A stretch of DNA of 64,000 nucleotides from JAAFHB01 sp942493325 (GCA_942493325.1 OW818689.1:6200001-6264000), one strand, 5' to 3'. Positions 1 to 9,363 are shown, counted from the first letter of the stretch. Notes: generated by a model from the letters alone, not told the origin. Numbers and translations are program-made.

Positions 1-329
1 TTATACGCAAGTGTGCGGGATTCTTCGATATAAGTAGCCAGATTCTGATCAATTTCCTTATAACTCAGGTGGATCTGAGCATGATTTGCCGGAATTTCTA
101 TCGTTAGCCAGTAAAGCTGATCCGGATTCAGAGGATCGCTTGCAGGAACGGAATAGGAGGGTATTTCAAATTGGTAGGGAAGAGGCAGGCCGAGTGATTT
201 ATAGCTCTTTTCGGGGAATGTAATTCTGTAATATCCTCTTGGCCTGGGTGTAAAATCATTTCGGCACCCATTCAGAAAAGGGAGCACTCCAAACAGTGCG
301 ATCAGGTATATATAGTAAACTTTTCCCAT
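1..329 (-). CDS. gldD: GldD, gliding motility lipoprotein (partial, 3' end off window)
   Basis: The minus-strand frame opens at an ATG at 327-329 and runs off the left edge after about 109 residues. It begins with a short hydrophobic stretch ending in a lipobox-like NGC, so the product is probably an outer- or inner-membrane lipoprotein. The following FTPRPRGYYRITFPEKSY block is the GldD hallmark. GldD is required for gliding motility and type IX secretion in Flavobacterium, but its biochemical role is unknown. It begins one base after the gldE stop codon, so the two are almost certainly co-transcribed. Only the N-terminal half is visible. Confidence 0.9.
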   Translation of the reverse strand, partial: MGKVYYIYLIALFGVLPFLNGCRNDFTPRPRGYYRITFPEKSYKSLGLPLPYQFEIPSYSVPASDPLNPDQLYWLTIEIPANHAQIHLSYKEIDQNLATYIEESRTLAY

Positions 330-330
330 C

Positions 331-1674
331 CTATGTTGACTTGGTTGATTCGATGGGATCAAACGTTACCCTTAGTTTGGTAATACGTCGTGTATTTACC
401 CCTTCGACTTCAAACGTGAAGTTTTTACACTGAAGTTTTTCTTTAACCATGGGAAACTCTCCTTTTAATTCAAGGATCAATCCGGCTAATGTATCTGCTT
501 CTCCTTTTATGTCATCAAATATATCATCTTCTAAATCAAGTATTTTACAAAAATCATGGAGCATTGTCCTCCCTTCGAAGAGATATTCATTCTCACTGAT
601 TTTTGTAAATAAAGATTCTTCCTCGTCAAATTCATCGGCAATATCTCCAACGATTTCTTCAAGTATATCTTCAAGGGTTACCAATCCCGAAGTTCCGCCG
701 TACTCATCAACCACGATAGCCATATGAACTTTTGATTTCTGGAAATCTTCGAGAAGATCATCGATTTTTTTTGTTTCGGGAACGAAAAATGGCTGCCGCA
801 TAAGTGGTTGCCATCTGTATGACGCCCCTTTATTCAGGTAAGGAAGAAGGTCTTTAATATAAAGGATGCCCCGAACATCATCAAGTGTCCCTGCAAAAAC
901 CGGTATGCGCGAGTAACCTGATTCTCTAATGACCTGGAGAACGTGCTCAAAATTGCTGTGAATATCAATCGAGGTCACTTCAAATCTTGAGCGCATGATT
1001 TCATCTACCCCTTTATTGCCGAATTTGACTATTCCCTCAAGAATTTCCTTATCATCCGAAATGTCCTGGTAATCGGTAAGATGCAATGCTTTTGATATTT
1101 CGTCGATTGAAAGGTTTTTTTTGTATTTAATCAGTCGTTTATTCACAAATGAAGTGGAGTTGATCAGCAGTAAGTTTAACGGCTTTATAATGATAAGGAG
1201 TACAGATAAAACCGGTGAAATTCTTAGTGCCAGTTTTTTAGGAGAACGAGCTGCGTAAATTTTAGGTATTAATTCGCCGAAAAACAAAATCAGTGAAGTA
1301 ATAACGATTGTATTGATTATAATTCCAGAAGCTGGATTTTTCGAGAAATCGATCAGGCTGGTGGTGAGGTGAACTGTGAGTAGTACGATGGCAATATTTG
1401 TGAAATTATTTCCAATCATGATTGTTGCCAGCAGTTGTTCAGGCTCTGACAGTAATTTTATTACCTGCCCTGCAGCACGTTTCTTGCTGGATTTAATTTC
1501 TTTGATCTCTTTTGGTTCAAGCGAGAACAAGGCAACCTCCGATGCTGAAATGAGAGCGGAAATGGCAAGTAAAATGATTAAAACAAATATCCCCACAAGG
1601 ATTTCGGGGGTAAAAAGATTGTACCCATTATCCCTTGTAAGCGTTTCAAAATAAGGAACCGCGTCTGTTTCCAA
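331..1674 (-). CDS. gldE: GldE, CNNM/HlyC-CorC-type membrane protein
   Basis: A 447-residue protein. The N-terminal part (about 20-190) is a DUF21/CNNM transmembrane domain with the ASEVALFSL motif after the first helix. A CBS pair follows (about 210-340, with VVDEYGGTSGLVTLEDILEEIVGDI), then a CorC_HlyC domain to the end. CNNM/CorC proteins are linked to divalent-cation (Mg) transport; GldE can compensate for loss of GldD in Flavobacterium. It sits between ssb and gldD in the order (mutY, ssb, gldE, gldD) that is conserved in Bacteroidota. I chose gldE over a generic hemolysin name because of this context. Confidence 0.92.
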   Translation of the reverse strand: METDAVPYFETLTRDNGYNLFTPEILVGIFVLIILLAISALISASEVALFSLEPKEIKEIKSSKKRAAGQVIKLLSEPEQLLATIMIGNNFTNIAIVLLTVHLTTSLIDFSKNPASGIIINTIVITSLILFFGELIPKIYAARSPKKLALRISPVLSVLLIIIKPLNLLLINSTSFVNKRLIKYKKNLSIDEISKALHLTDYQDISDDKEILEGIVKFGNKGVDEIMRSRFEVTSIDIHSNFEHVLQVIRESGYSRIPVFAGTLDDVRGILYIKDLLPYLNKGASYRWQPLMRQPFFVPETKKIDDLLEDFQKSKVHMAIVVDEYGGTSGLVTLEDILEEIVGDIADEFDEEESLFTKISENEYLFEGRTMLHDFCKILDLEDDIFDDIKGEADTLAGLILELKGEFPMVKEKLQCKNFTFEVEGVNTRRITKLRVTFDPIESTKST

Positions 1675-1692
1675 AATAATCAGTTTAATTTA

Positions 1693-2139
1693 TCAAAAGG
1701 GTAAATCATCACCCTCTTTATCGTCATTCGCGTAGGATCCGGATTCATTGAATGGTTCGCTGACTCCGGCCGGATGAGTTCCCTTGGCTCCTTCATGTGA
1801 GTTACCTTCATTTTTCTTGCCGAGTAACTGGATAGTGTCTGCGACAACTTCGGTCACATAACGCTTCGATCCGTCCTGGGCATCGTAGCTTCGGGTCCTG
1901 ATTTTGCCATCGACATAAATCTGGCTCCCTTTGCGGATGTAATTTTCAGCAATAGTTGCCAGACCGCGCCAGCATACAATATTGTGCCATTCGGTATTGG
2001 TCACCTTTTCTCCCGCCTTATTGGTGTAATTTTCAGAGGTGGCCAACGTAAAATTTGCAACTGAAACATTGCTGTCAAGATGCTTAACTTCAGGGTCTTT
2101 CCCAACATTCCCCACTAAAATAACTTTGTTAATTGACAT
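1693..2139 (-). CDS. ssb: single-stranded DNA-binding protein
   Basis: A 148-residue SSB. The OB fold covers residues 1-105, starting MSINKVILVGNVGKDPEVK and containing the NTEWHNIVCWRGLATIAENYIRKGS block. A disordered Gly/Ser/acidic tail ends in DDLPF, the C-terminal tip that binds replication and repair partners. SSB coats single-stranded DNA as a tetramer. It is 91 bases downstream of mutY and 18 bases upstream of gldE on the same strand, a common Bacteroidota arrangement. Confidence 0.97.
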   Translation of the reverse strand: MSINKVILVGNVGKDPEVKHLDSNVSVANFTLATSENYTNKAGEKVTNTEWHNIVCWRGLATIAENYIRKGSQIYVDGKIRTRSYDAQDGSKRYVTEVVADTIQLLGKKNEGNSHEGAKGTHPAGVSEPFNESGSYANDDKEGDDLPF

Positions 2140-2230
2140 GGTTGAAAAGATTATGGTTGTGTATGTCTAAGTTACGAAAATAATCATTAATACTTTTGCT
2201 CAAAGTTAAAAAAATAAGGGGAATATTATT

Positions 2231-3295
2231 TTAATCCATAAGTATGTTCCGTTCATTACCTGATAAATAATTATCAATTACTTTGGGCACCGGATATCGG
2301 TGAAGCTGATCAGAAAGAACTTTAATCCACGCGGGATTTACCCCCGGTTTTTGAATTGTAATTTCAATGAACTGTACATGAAGCTTTTGATGGCTAAGCA
2401 AATGGATTATTCCGGGACCTGATGCGCCGACTGTAATCTTATTTTCTTTGAACATCGATATAAATTCCGCATGACTAATAAGCTCTCCAACAGTCAAGGC
2501 ATTTTCCGATTCAATCATTGGAAACTGGTACAGGTTTCGCCAGATATCATTGGTTTCGCGTTTTTCAAGATGAATATATCCTTCATGTTTAATAAAAAGG
2601 TAATTGAAGAAGCGGTTCTTCACTTTTGTTTTCTTTGACTTTACGGGGAATTTCGCTGTTTCGTTCGTTAAAAATGCCAGGCATCGGCTCTGGAAGGGGC
2701 AGGAGTCGCAACCGGGGTTTCGCGGTGTACACTGCAAGGCACCAAATTCCATGAGCGCTTCGTTAAACATTCCCGGATTTACCCGATCGAGCAATTCTGT
2801 AGCCAGAACATCGAATTCCTTCTTCCCTTGTGTCGAATCGATCGGGGTATCGATTCCAAAAATTCTTGATAATACACGATATACATTTCCGTCGATTGCC
2901 GCGTATGGAAGTCCGAATGCGATTGATGCAATTGCTGCAGAGGTATAATCGCCAATACCTTTGAGTTTCTTTATATTGATAATATTCTCAGGGAAGCGAC
3001 CGTTGAATTCGTTTATAATCTGTCGTGCGGCGATATGCATGTTTCGTGCTCTTGAATAATATCCCAGGCCTTGCCATACTTTGAGAACTTCATTTTCGCC
3101 GGCACTTGCTAATGATTTAACATCCGGAAATTTTTCGATAAATTGCAGGAAATAGGACGTTCCCTGGTCAACCCTGGTTTGCTGAAGAATTATCTCGGAT
3201 ACCCACACGAAATAGGGGTCATTTTTTGCTCTCCACGGCAGAGCCCGCATATTCTGTTGATACCAAACTATCAATATTTTATGGAATTCAGGCAT
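2231..3295 (-). CDS. mutY: A/G-specific adenine glycosylase MutY
   Basis: A 354-residue base-excision enzyme that removes adenine paired with 8-oxoguanine. Visible are the helix-hairpin-helix (LKGIGDYTSAAIASIAFG, about 110-128), the catalytic Asp region AAIDGNVYRVLSR (about 132-144), and the [4Fe-4S] ligands in C-x6-C-x2-C-x5-C spacing (CTPRNPGCDSCPFQSRC, about 188-204). The C-terminal part is the NUDIX-like 8-oxoG recognition domain. Length and order match the family. It is divergent from the HU gene; the gap of 132 bases holds both promoters. Confidence 0.97.
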   Translation of the reverse strand: MPEFHKILIVWYQQNMRALPWRAKNDPYFVWVSEIILQQTRVDQGTSYFLQFIEKFPDVKSLASAGENEVLKVWQGLGYYSRARNMHIAARQIINEFNGRFPENIINIKKLKGIGDYTSAAIASIAFGLPYAAIDGNVYRVLSRIFGIDTPIDSTQGKKEFDVLATELLDRVNPGMFNEALMEFGALQCTPRNPGCDSCPFQSRCLAFLTNETAKFPVKSKKTKVKNRFFNYLFIKHEGYIHLEKRETNDIWRNLYQFPMIESENALTVGELISHAEFISMFKENKITVGASGPGIIHLLSHQKLHVQFIEITIQKPGVNPAWIKVLSDQLHRYPVPKVIDNYLSGNERNILMD

Positions 3296-3374
3296 AATTC
3301 CTTAATTTTTGAATATTTTTCAATAAAAGAACAAAAAATATTGATTAGTATGATGTTGGTTAAACCAAAAGCTA

Positions 3375-3382
3375 TATATTTG
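3375..3382 (+). promoter_or_regulatory. probable -7 element of the HU gene
   Basis: TATATTTG fits the Bacteroidota TAnnTTTG consensus and lies 45 bases before the HU start codon. A TTG at 3356-3358 could be the -33 element, but the 16-base spacing is shorter than usual. Confidence 0.5.
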
Positions 3383-3427
3383 TAAACCAAAATTGAAATA
3401 AAAAGTCGAACATTTAAATTTATAACA

Positions 3428-3712
3428 ATGACAAAAGCAGATATCGTAAACGAGATTTCGAAAAACACGGGTATCGAGAAAGTAACTGTTCAGAAGGCAG
3501 TTGAAGCATTTATGGACACCGTATCAGTTTCTCTTGCAGAAGGAAACAATGTTTATCTTCGTGGTTTTGGTAGTTTTATCGTGAAAAAACGTGCTGAAAA
3601 AACAGCCCGTAACATTTCACGTAATACCACTATCATTATTCCAGAACATTACATTCCCTCCTTTAAACCGGCTAAAACTTTTGTTAGTCGTGTAAAAAAC
3701 AACGTTAAATAA
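3428..3712 (+). CDS. HU/IHF family DNA-binding protein
   Basis: A 94-residue nucleoid protein. It shows the alpha-helical dimerisation half (TKADIVNEISKNTGIEKVTV) and the beta-arm region (VYLRGFGSFIVKKRAEKTARN followed by IPEHYIPSFKPAKTF). The GFGSF signature is intact, and the arm has a Bacteroidota-type variation in place of the canonical RNPxT, reading RNISRNT. It is probably a homodimer that bends DNA. The 30-residue basic protein follows 15 bases later and RNase G comes after a terminator hairpin. Confidence 0.95.
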   Translation: MTKADIVNEISKNTGIEKVTVQKAVEAFMDTVSVSLAEGNNVYLRGFGSFIVKKRAEKTARNISRNTTIIIPEHYIPSFKPAKTFVSRVKNNVK

Positions 3713-3727
3713 TTAATTGATTAAATT

Positions 3728-3820
3728 ATGCCGAGCGGTAAAAAAAGAAAAGGACATAAAATGGCTACCCATAAGCGGAAAAAACGTTTACGGAAAAATC
3801 GCCACAAGAAGAAAAAATAG
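3728..3820 (+). CDS. 30-residue AURKAIP1/COX24-type basic protein (putative ribosomal)
   Basis: A 30-residue ORF starting MPSGKKRKGHKMATHKRKK and ending in RHKKKK; about two thirds of the residues are Lys, Arg or His. Proteins of this type are conserved in Bacteroidota between hup and rng and are usually named AURKAIP1/COX24 domain protein, after the mitochondrial small-subunit protein mS38. By analogy it would be a ribosome-bound peptide; that role is inferred. It starts 15 bases after the HU stop and ends just before a strong hairpin, so it is probably co-transcribed with HU. Confidence 0.85.
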   Translation: MPSGKKRKGHKMATHKRKKRLRKNRHKKKK

Positions 3821-3846
3821 TCTTTTCGTGGTAGAAAAAGGATTTT

Positions 3847-3880
3847 AAACCTAAAGTGCATCTGCACTTTAGGTTTGTTG
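3847..3880 (+). terminator. intrinsic terminator after HU and the 30-residue gene
   Basis: A perfect 14-bp inverted repeat, AAACCTAAAGTGCA (3847-3860) and TGCACTTTAGGTTT (3863-3876), with a 2-base gap, followed by a T-rich run. It separates this unit from RNase G. Confidence 0.85.
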
Positions 3881-3917
3881 TATTTATAAATATTTATTTA
3901 CAGTAAGAGTAGAGATC

Positions 3918-5465
3918 GTGAGTAATGAACTGATTATTGATGTATCGCCCTCACATGTTGAAATCGCTTTACTCGAAAACAAAAAACTGGTAGAACTTAA
4001 CAGGGAAAGCAGTGATCTGAAATTTGCGGTTGGAGATATTTACCTGGCGAAGGTGAAAAAAATCATGCCCGGATTAAATGCTGTTTTTGTTGATGTGGGC
4101 TACGAAAAAGATGCGTTCCTTCATTATTTGGACCTGGGACCACAATTCCAGACATTGAACAAGTTTCTGAAGCAGGCAAGTTCGAAGAAGATTAAGCTGA
4201 CATCGGAGCTGAAAATTCAGGCTGAACCTGATATACAGAAAGATGGAAAGATTACCGAGGTTCTTAAAACGGGTCAGACGATTTTGGTACAAATTGCCAA
4301 AGAACCGATATCGACCAAAGGACCAAGACTTACATCTGAATTGTCAGTGGCTGGCAGAAATATGGTTCTGATCCCTTTCAGTAACAAAATTTCAGTTTCT
4401 CAAAAAATCGAATCGGCGGAAGAAAAAAGCCGTTTAAAAAAATTAGTTCAAAGCATATGCCCCAAGAATTATGGGGTTATTGTCAGAACAGCTGCTGAAG
4501 GGAAACGTGTAGCGGAATTAGACCCCGAACTGCGAAGATTGGTTACCAAGTTTGAAAATGCAGTTGTCAAACTTGAAAAGGCAGTAGCGCCTTCGCTGAT
4601 TTTGGGAGAACTCGATCGTACAATCGGAATGATCAGGGATTTATATAATCCTGAATTTTCGAATATTTTTGTCAATAACGAGGAGATTGCCGCCGAGATC
4701 AAAGAATATGTCGGAACTATTGATCCTGAGAAGAAAAAAGTAGTAAAATACTACAACGGCAAAGTGCCTATTCTCGAATATTTCGGGATCGATAAACAAA
4801 TTAAAGCATCTTTTGGGAAAACGGTCTCCTTCAGGAGCGGTGCCTATCTGATTATTGAACATACAGAAGCATTTCATGTCATTGATGTGAACAGCGGAAA
4901 CAGATCGAAAACCGGGGATCAGGAATCGAATGCTCTGGAAGTTAATCTTGCTGCTGCTGCTGAAATAGCCAGTCAATTACGCCTTCGCGATATGGGAGGC
5001 ATTATTGTCATCGATTTTATCGATATGCACGGGAATGAAAACCGGCAAAAAGTTTTCGAGAAAATGAAGGAAGCTATGGCTTCCGACAGAACAAAGCACA
5101 ACATCTTGCCTTTGAGCAAGTTTTGTTTGATGCAGATCACACGCCAACGGGTACGGCAGGAAATGGCGATCGAAACTGCCGAAACCTGCCCGGTTTGCAA
5201 AGGTTCAGGAAAAGTAACTCCAACCTTATTATTTATCGAAGAGATTGAACAGAAAATCAGGTATATCTTCGAAGATCTGCACAAAAAAAAGCTGACAATT
5301 AAATTGCATCCCTTCGTGGGAGCATTTCTGACAAGAGGATTTCCCTCAAAAGCATTGAAATGGCGATGGAAATACCAAAAGAAGGTAAAAATCGAAGAGA
5401 TCAATGCGATGAGTTTCCTCGATTCAAAGTTCTTCGATGAGAACTCCGAGGAAATTATATTTTAA
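3918..5465 (+). CDS. rng: ribonuclease G (RNase E/G family)
   Basis: A 515-residue endoribonuclease of rRNA maturation and mRNA decay. An S1 domain occupies about 35-130 (GDIYLAKVKKIMPGLNAVFVDVGYEKDAFLH). The DNase I-like catalytic region has the metal-binding aspartates in FHVIDVNSG and IVIDFIDMHG. The CPVCKGSGK zinc-link motif (about 424-432) joins dimers. The start is a GTG giving MSNELIIDVSPSHVEIALLE, which matches the usual family N-terminus; no ATG fits. Length is typical of RNase G, and the long RNase E C-terminal scaffold is absent. Confidence 0.96.
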   Translation: MSNELIIDVSPSHVEIALLENKKLVELNRESSDLKFAVGDIYLAKVKKIMPGLNAVFVDVGYEKDAFLHYLDLGPQFQTLNKFLKQASSKKIKLTSELKIQAEPDIQKDGKITEVLKTGQTILVQIAKEPISTKGPRLTSELSVAGRNMVLIPFSNKISVSQKIESAEEKSRLKKLVQSICPKNYGVIVRTAAEGKRVAELDPELRRLVTKFENAVVKLEKAVAPSLILGELDRTIGMIRDLYNPEFSNIFVNNEEIAAEIKEYVGTIDPEKKKVVKYYNGKVPILEYFGIDKQIKASFGKTVSFRSGAYLIIEHTEAFHVIDVNSGNRSKTGDQESNALEVNLAAAAEIASQLRLRDMGGIIVIDFIDMHGNENRQKVFEKMKEAMASDRTKHNILPLSKFCLMQITRQRVRQEMAIETAETCPVCKGSGKVTPTLLFIEEIEQKIRYIFEDLHKKKLTIKLHPFVGAFLTRGFPSKALKWRWKYQKKVKIEEINAMSFLDSKFFDENSEEIIF

Positions 5466-5470
5466 CAAGG

Positions 5471-5503
5471 AGCTCATGCAAATCATGCATGAGCTTTTTT
5501 TTT
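5471..5503 (+). terminator. intrinsic terminator after RNase G
   Basis: AGCTCATGCA (5471-5480) pairs with TGCATGAGCT (5486-5495) across a 5-base loop, followed directly by a run of nine T. It ends rng transcription 6 bases after the stop codon. Confidence 0.92.
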
Positions 5504-5534
5504 GTAGTTTTAAATGAAATTTTGATTCCTGACC

Positions 5535-7610
5535 ATGATAAAAAAACATTTACTGCTTATATTATTATTATTATTATTTGGGACGTTTACCTTTGGTTAC
5601 GGACAACTCCTGAAACCCGTGAAATGGAGTCTCGAGCAAAAACCGGGTGGAAACGGTAATACAGCGCTTATTTTTAAAGCCTCCATTGAGAAAGGGTGGC
5701 ATTTGTATTCCACCAGTCTGCCCGAAGGCGGACCAATTGAAACAACCTTCACATTCAATCCCGACAGCACGAACTACCTGCTGGCGGGCGATATTTTGTC
5801 CAAAACAAAACCCACCCGGGAACATGACAAGATATTTGATATGGACCTTGAATATTTCAGTAATGAGGCGATTTTTGTTCAGGAAATAAAAGTTCTATCA
5901 TCCCGGGCTTTTGTGGTGAAAGGGACGATTGAATATCAGAGCTGTGACGATGAAACCTGCACGCTGGATGAATACGATTTTTCGTTTCAGATTTCCGGAG
6001 CCAACCAGGCTGAATCTGCCGCAGCAGTTGATGAGCCGGTAGATTCGAATCAGGTTGTATCAGCAGATAGCTCAGATGCAGATAATTTTAACCAGGCAAT
6101 TTTAGATGGCGGATCTCCCTCACGCCGCAGTCTTTGGTGGTTTTTAATATTCAGTTTTCTGGCCGGACTGGCTGCAATTCTCACTCCGTGTGTTTTCCCA
6201 ATGATCCCTATGACCGTCTCATTTTTTATGAGCAGTAACAAAACAAAATTGCAGGCCCGGATGCAGGCCCTGGTCTACGGAGCGTCGATTATTTTAATAT
6301 ATACCCTGATCGGAACGATTGTCGCGCTCACATTCGGTGCCGATTTTGCCAATTGGATTAGTACTCATTGGTTACCCAATGTTTTGTTTTTCATTATATT
6401 CGTTGTTTTTGCCTTTTCATTTTTTGGCGCTTTCGAAATTATTCTTCCAAGCCGTTGGGTTAACCGGGCCGATAAGCAGGTTGACAAAGGAGGAGTTGGA
6501 GGTGCATTTTTTATGGCGCTGACCCTGGTGCTGGTGTCGTTTAGCTGTACAGGACCAATTGTGGGAGCGATTCTTGTCGAATCAGCTGGGGGAATGGTGA
6601 TTAAGCCAATTGTGGGAATGCTCGGTTTTTCACTCGCATTTGCCTTGCCTTTTACACTTTTTGCCATATTCCCGCAATGGTTATCCGGATTACCGAAGTC
6701 AGGCGGCTGGCTGAATGCAGTGAAGGTCGTACTCGGATTTATAGAGCTTGCGCTGGGACTTAAATTCCTCAGTATTGCTGATCAGACCTACCACTGGCGG
6801 ATACTGGACAGGGAGGTGTATATCGCATTTTGGATTGTCATTTTTACGATGATGGGATTTTACCTGCTTGGGAAAATGAAGTTCGCCCACGACAGCGAAA
6901 CTAAATATATCACTGTTCCGCGTCTTATGCTGGCCCTGATTACCTTTACTTTTGTCATTTACCTTATTCCGGGAATGTTCGGTGCGCCACTTAAAGCAAT
7001 CTCCGGTTATCTTCCGCCAATGACTTCACACGATTTCGACCTGCATAAAATTATCCGTGACGAGGTAAAACTGGTTGAGGGTGGATCTGGAATCGCAAGT
7101 TATACCGAAACTGCCGATGCGGTTTGCGAAAAGCCAAAATATTCCGAATTTCTTGAATTGCCTCATGGTCTTGAAGGTTTCTTCGATTTTGAACAGGGAA
7201 TGGCATGTGCCAAAGCGCAAAACAAACCGTTATTCATTGACTTTACCGGGCACGGATGCGTAAATTGCCGTGAAATGGAGGCCAATGTATGGTCAGATCC
7301 CCGTGTATTGGAGCGGCTTAAAAATGAGTTCGTTATTGTGGCTTTGTATGTCGATGACAAAACAGCTCTCCCGGAAAGTGAATGGGTTACTTCAACCTAT
7401 GACCGGAAGGTAAAAAAGACCATCGGTAAGAAATTTGCCGATTTCCAGATTGCGCGATTCGGGGTGAATGCCCAACCTTATTATGTATTGCTTGATCATA
7501 ATCAGAAACTGCTTACCAAACCTACTGCCAGGGATTTAAATCCTGATAATTTTATCGAATTTCTTGATAAAGGGCTTGCCGAGTTTAAAGCACGGCAGGC
7601 TGCAAAGTGA
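5535..7610 (+). CDS. DsbD-type thiol:disulfide interchange protein
   Basis: A 691-residue inner-membrane protein that carries electrons from cytoplasmic thioredoxin to the periplasm. A signal peptide leads into an N-terminal periplasmic DsbD-alpha-like domain (about 25-155, with the pair CDDETC). A transmembrane core of about eight helices (about 200-520) holds two redox cysteines, in LTPCVFPMIP and SFSCTGPIVG. A C-terminal thioredoxin domain (about 560-690) has the CVNC redox pair in TGHGCVNCREME. All expected cysteines are present. It probably supplies reductant for disulfide isomerisation or cytochrome c maturation. Confidence 0.93.
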   Translation: MIKKHLLLILLLLLFGTFTFGYGQLLKPVKWSLEQKPGGNGNTALIFKASIEKGWHLYSTSLPEGGPIETTFTFNPDSTNYLLAGDILSKTKPTREHDKIFDMDLEYFSNEAIFVQEIKVLSSRAFVVKGTIEYQSCDDETCTLDEYDFSFQISGANQAESAAAVDEPVDSNQVVSADSSDADNFNQAILDGGSPSRRSLWWFLIFSFLAGLAAILTPCVFPMIPMTVSFFMSSNKTKLQARMQALVYGASIILIYTLIGTIVALTFGADFANWISTHWLPNVLFFIIFVVFAFSFFGAFEIILPSRWVNRADKQVDKGGVGGAFFMALTLVLVSFSCTGPIVGAILVESAGGMVIKPIVGMLGFSLAFALPFTLFAIFPQWLSGLPKSGGWLNAVKVVLGFIELALGLKFLSIADQTYHWRILDREVYIAFWIVIFTMMGFYLLGKMKFAHDSETKYITVPRLMLALITFTFVIYLIPGMFGAPLKAISGYLPPMTSHDFDLHKIIRDEVKLVEGGSGIASYTETADAVCEKPKYSEFLELPHGLEGFFDFEQGMACAKAQNKPLFIDFTGHGCVNCREMEANVWSDPRVLERLKNEFVIVALYVDDKTALPESEWVTSTYDRKVKKTIGKKFADFQIARFGVNAQPYYVLLDHNQKLLTKPTARDLNPDNFIEFLDKGLAEFKARQAAK

Positions 7611-7782
7611 GCGGGAGACGGAGAGAGGCGATCCCGAATCACGTCGTTCTCGGGAGGCGAATAGGGCGAAGGGGCGAACAGGCGACGAGGCGAAAATGTG
7701 ACTCGATTTTGCGGATTGCAATCAACCGTTCACCTCTGAATCTGTAAACAGGAATGAAAACGAGTTATTTAAAACGGAGATT
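7611..7782. repeat. low-complexity spacer built on a GGCGA motif
   Basis: Directly after the DsbD stop codon the sequence repeats short variants of GGCGA (GGGCGAA, GGCGAC, GGCGAG) for about 90 bases. The 13-mer GGCGAAAATGTGA at 7689-7701 recurs at 38068-38080, again just after a stop codon. I see no gene here. Such simple repeats after genes look like slippage-generated filler. Confidence 0.6.
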
Positions 7783-8418
7783 ATGACTAACAAGAGAACG
7801 CTGTTCTGGAATGTTGATACCCAGGAGGATTTTATTGATCGGTCAGGCAAACTCTATGTTCGGGGAGCGGAACAAATCAGGCCGATGCTGAATGAGATCA
7901 CTTTATTTGCAAAAACAGAGGGAATAAGGGTTGTCAATACCTGCGATTATCACCTTGAAAACTCTCATGAACTTTCTTCCGAACCTGATTTTATGACCAG
8001 TTTTCCGCCTCATTGCATGGCAGGTACTCCCGGCGCCGATTTTATCAGCGAAACCATGCCCGAATCTCCCCTGGTGATTGATTGGGAGAACGAGACTGAT
8101 ATTGCGGGTAAGCTTGAAAAACTTAAAGGATTCAGGAATATTGTGATCCGGAAAGATGCCTTCGATGTATTTGCCGGGAATCCCCACACCGAAAAAATCG
8201 TACAGCTGCTTGATCCTGAACAGGTATTTGTATACGGGGTCACTACCAATGTCTGTGTGGATAAGGCAGTTATAGGATTGTCGGAGCTTGGGTTAAAGGT
8301 GTACGTCTTTGAGGATGCGATCAGGGAATTACCCGACTTACCCCTTCCATTCGATACCTGGAAAACAAGGGGGATAGACCTGATCTCATTTTCTGAAGTA
8401 CGGAAATACCTCGGATAA
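7783..8418 (+). CDS. isochorismatase-family cysteine hydrolase (nicotinamidase-like)
   Basis: A 211-residue alpha/beta hydrolase of the isochorismatase family. The expected triad is visible: Asp in WNVDTQEDFID (about 10-15), Lys in VIRKDAFDVF (about 125) and Cys in GVTTNVCVDKA (about 155). The metal-site pattern DYHLENSHE resembles nicotinamidases, so deamidation of nicotinamide for NAD salvage is the best guess, but other amide or isochorismate substrates cannot be excluded. It stands alone between the DsbD-like gene and convergent map. Confidence 0.82.
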   Translation: MTNKRTLFWNVDTQEDFIDRSGKLYVRGAEQIRPMLNEITLFAKTEGIRVVNTCDYHLENSHELSSEPDFMTSFPPHCMAGTPGADFISETMPESPLVIDWENETDIAGKLEKLKGFRNIVIRKDAFDVFAGNPHTEKIVQLLDPEQVFVYGVTTNVCVDKAVIGLSELGLKVYVFEDAIRELPDLPLPFDTWKTRGIDLISFSEVRKYLG

Positions 8419-8489
8419 GCTGTTTATTCATTGAGCAACATCCGCTATGAGGGCCTTACGTCCGCAGTTAATAAGATATTACCGGGGTA

Positions 8490-9266
8490 TCAGGTAATCG
8501 GGTATTCATTTGAAACGTCGGTCAGGACTTCACTGCCGGTTTCTGTTACCAGGATTGTATGTTCAAATTGAGCAGATAGCTTTTTATCAATCGTCCTGGC
8601 TGTCCAGCCATCCGTTTCGTCGATTTTCACGCGTGGTTTTCCTTCGTTGATCATCGGTTCGATTGTAAAAGTCATCCCGGGCTTCATCTTTGGACCACTG
8701 TTTTTTCGTGCCGCATGGTCAACCTGGGGTTCTTCGTGGAATTCGATTCCCACGCCATGACCGCAATATTCATACACCACCGAAAATCCCTGGGCAATCG
8801 CGTAACGTGATATGGCAAACCCGATATTGCCAAAATAGTTTCCGGGTCTTACCTGCTGAATACCAAGGTTAAGGCAATGTTTGGTGGCATTAATAAGGTT
8901 CATTGCAGTCGGGGAGGCCTCTCCTACAATGTACATTCTGCTCGTATCCCCAAAATAGCCATTCAGAATTGTTGTGATATCCACATTGAGAATATCTCCG
9001 TTTTTTAAAACAACCTCCTCCGCCGGAATTCCGTGGCAGATAATATCATTAAGTGAAATGCAACACGACTTTGGGAAGCCATTGTAATTCATTGTTGCCG
9101 GAATTGCACCACGTTCGACTATATAATTGTGAATTAATTGATCAAGATAATAGGTGCTTACACCTTCCTTGACAAAATCTGAAATATAAAGCAGGACTTC
9201 TCCCGCAAGTTTCGAACTTTTACGGATACCTTCGATTTGTTCTTTATTCTTAATAATTATGCTCAT
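8490..9266 (-). CDS. map: methionine aminopeptidase, type I
   Basis: A 258-residue enzyme that removes the initiator methionine. The five metal ligands of the pita-bread fold are in place: Asp in LNVDITTIL, Asp in GDTSRMY, His in CGHGVGIEFHEEP, Glu in FTIEPMI and Glu in QFEHTILVTE. There is no zinc-finger or long insert, so it is the type I bacterial form. It is convergent with the nicotinamidase-like gene and 97 bases downstream of miaA, probably with its own promoter. Confidence 0.96.
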   Translation of the reverse strand: MSIIIKNKEQIEGIRKSSKLAGEVLLYISDFVKEGVSTYYLDQLIHNYIVERGAIPATMNYNGFPKSCCISLNDIICHGIPAEEVVLKNGDILNVDITTILNGYFGDTSRMYIVGEASPTAMNLINATKHCLNLGIQQVRPGNYFGNIGFAISRYAIAQGFSVVYEYCGHGVGIEFHEEPQVDHAARKNSGPKMKPGMTFTIEPMINEGKPRVKIDETDGWTARTIDKKLSAQFEHTILVTETGSEVLTDVSNEYPIT

Positions 9267-9363
9267 CAGTTTTTCTTAATTCCTGCAAAATAACATTAAA
9301 TAACCACTAATACAAAATAACCCCATTGGAACAGTTTTGTTCAGATACCGGGGCCAATGATTG

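Noticed and set aside
449..1654. Plus-strand ORFs of 92 codons opposite gldE
   Set aside because: They are antisense shadows with Ser/Ile-rich composition and no start context.
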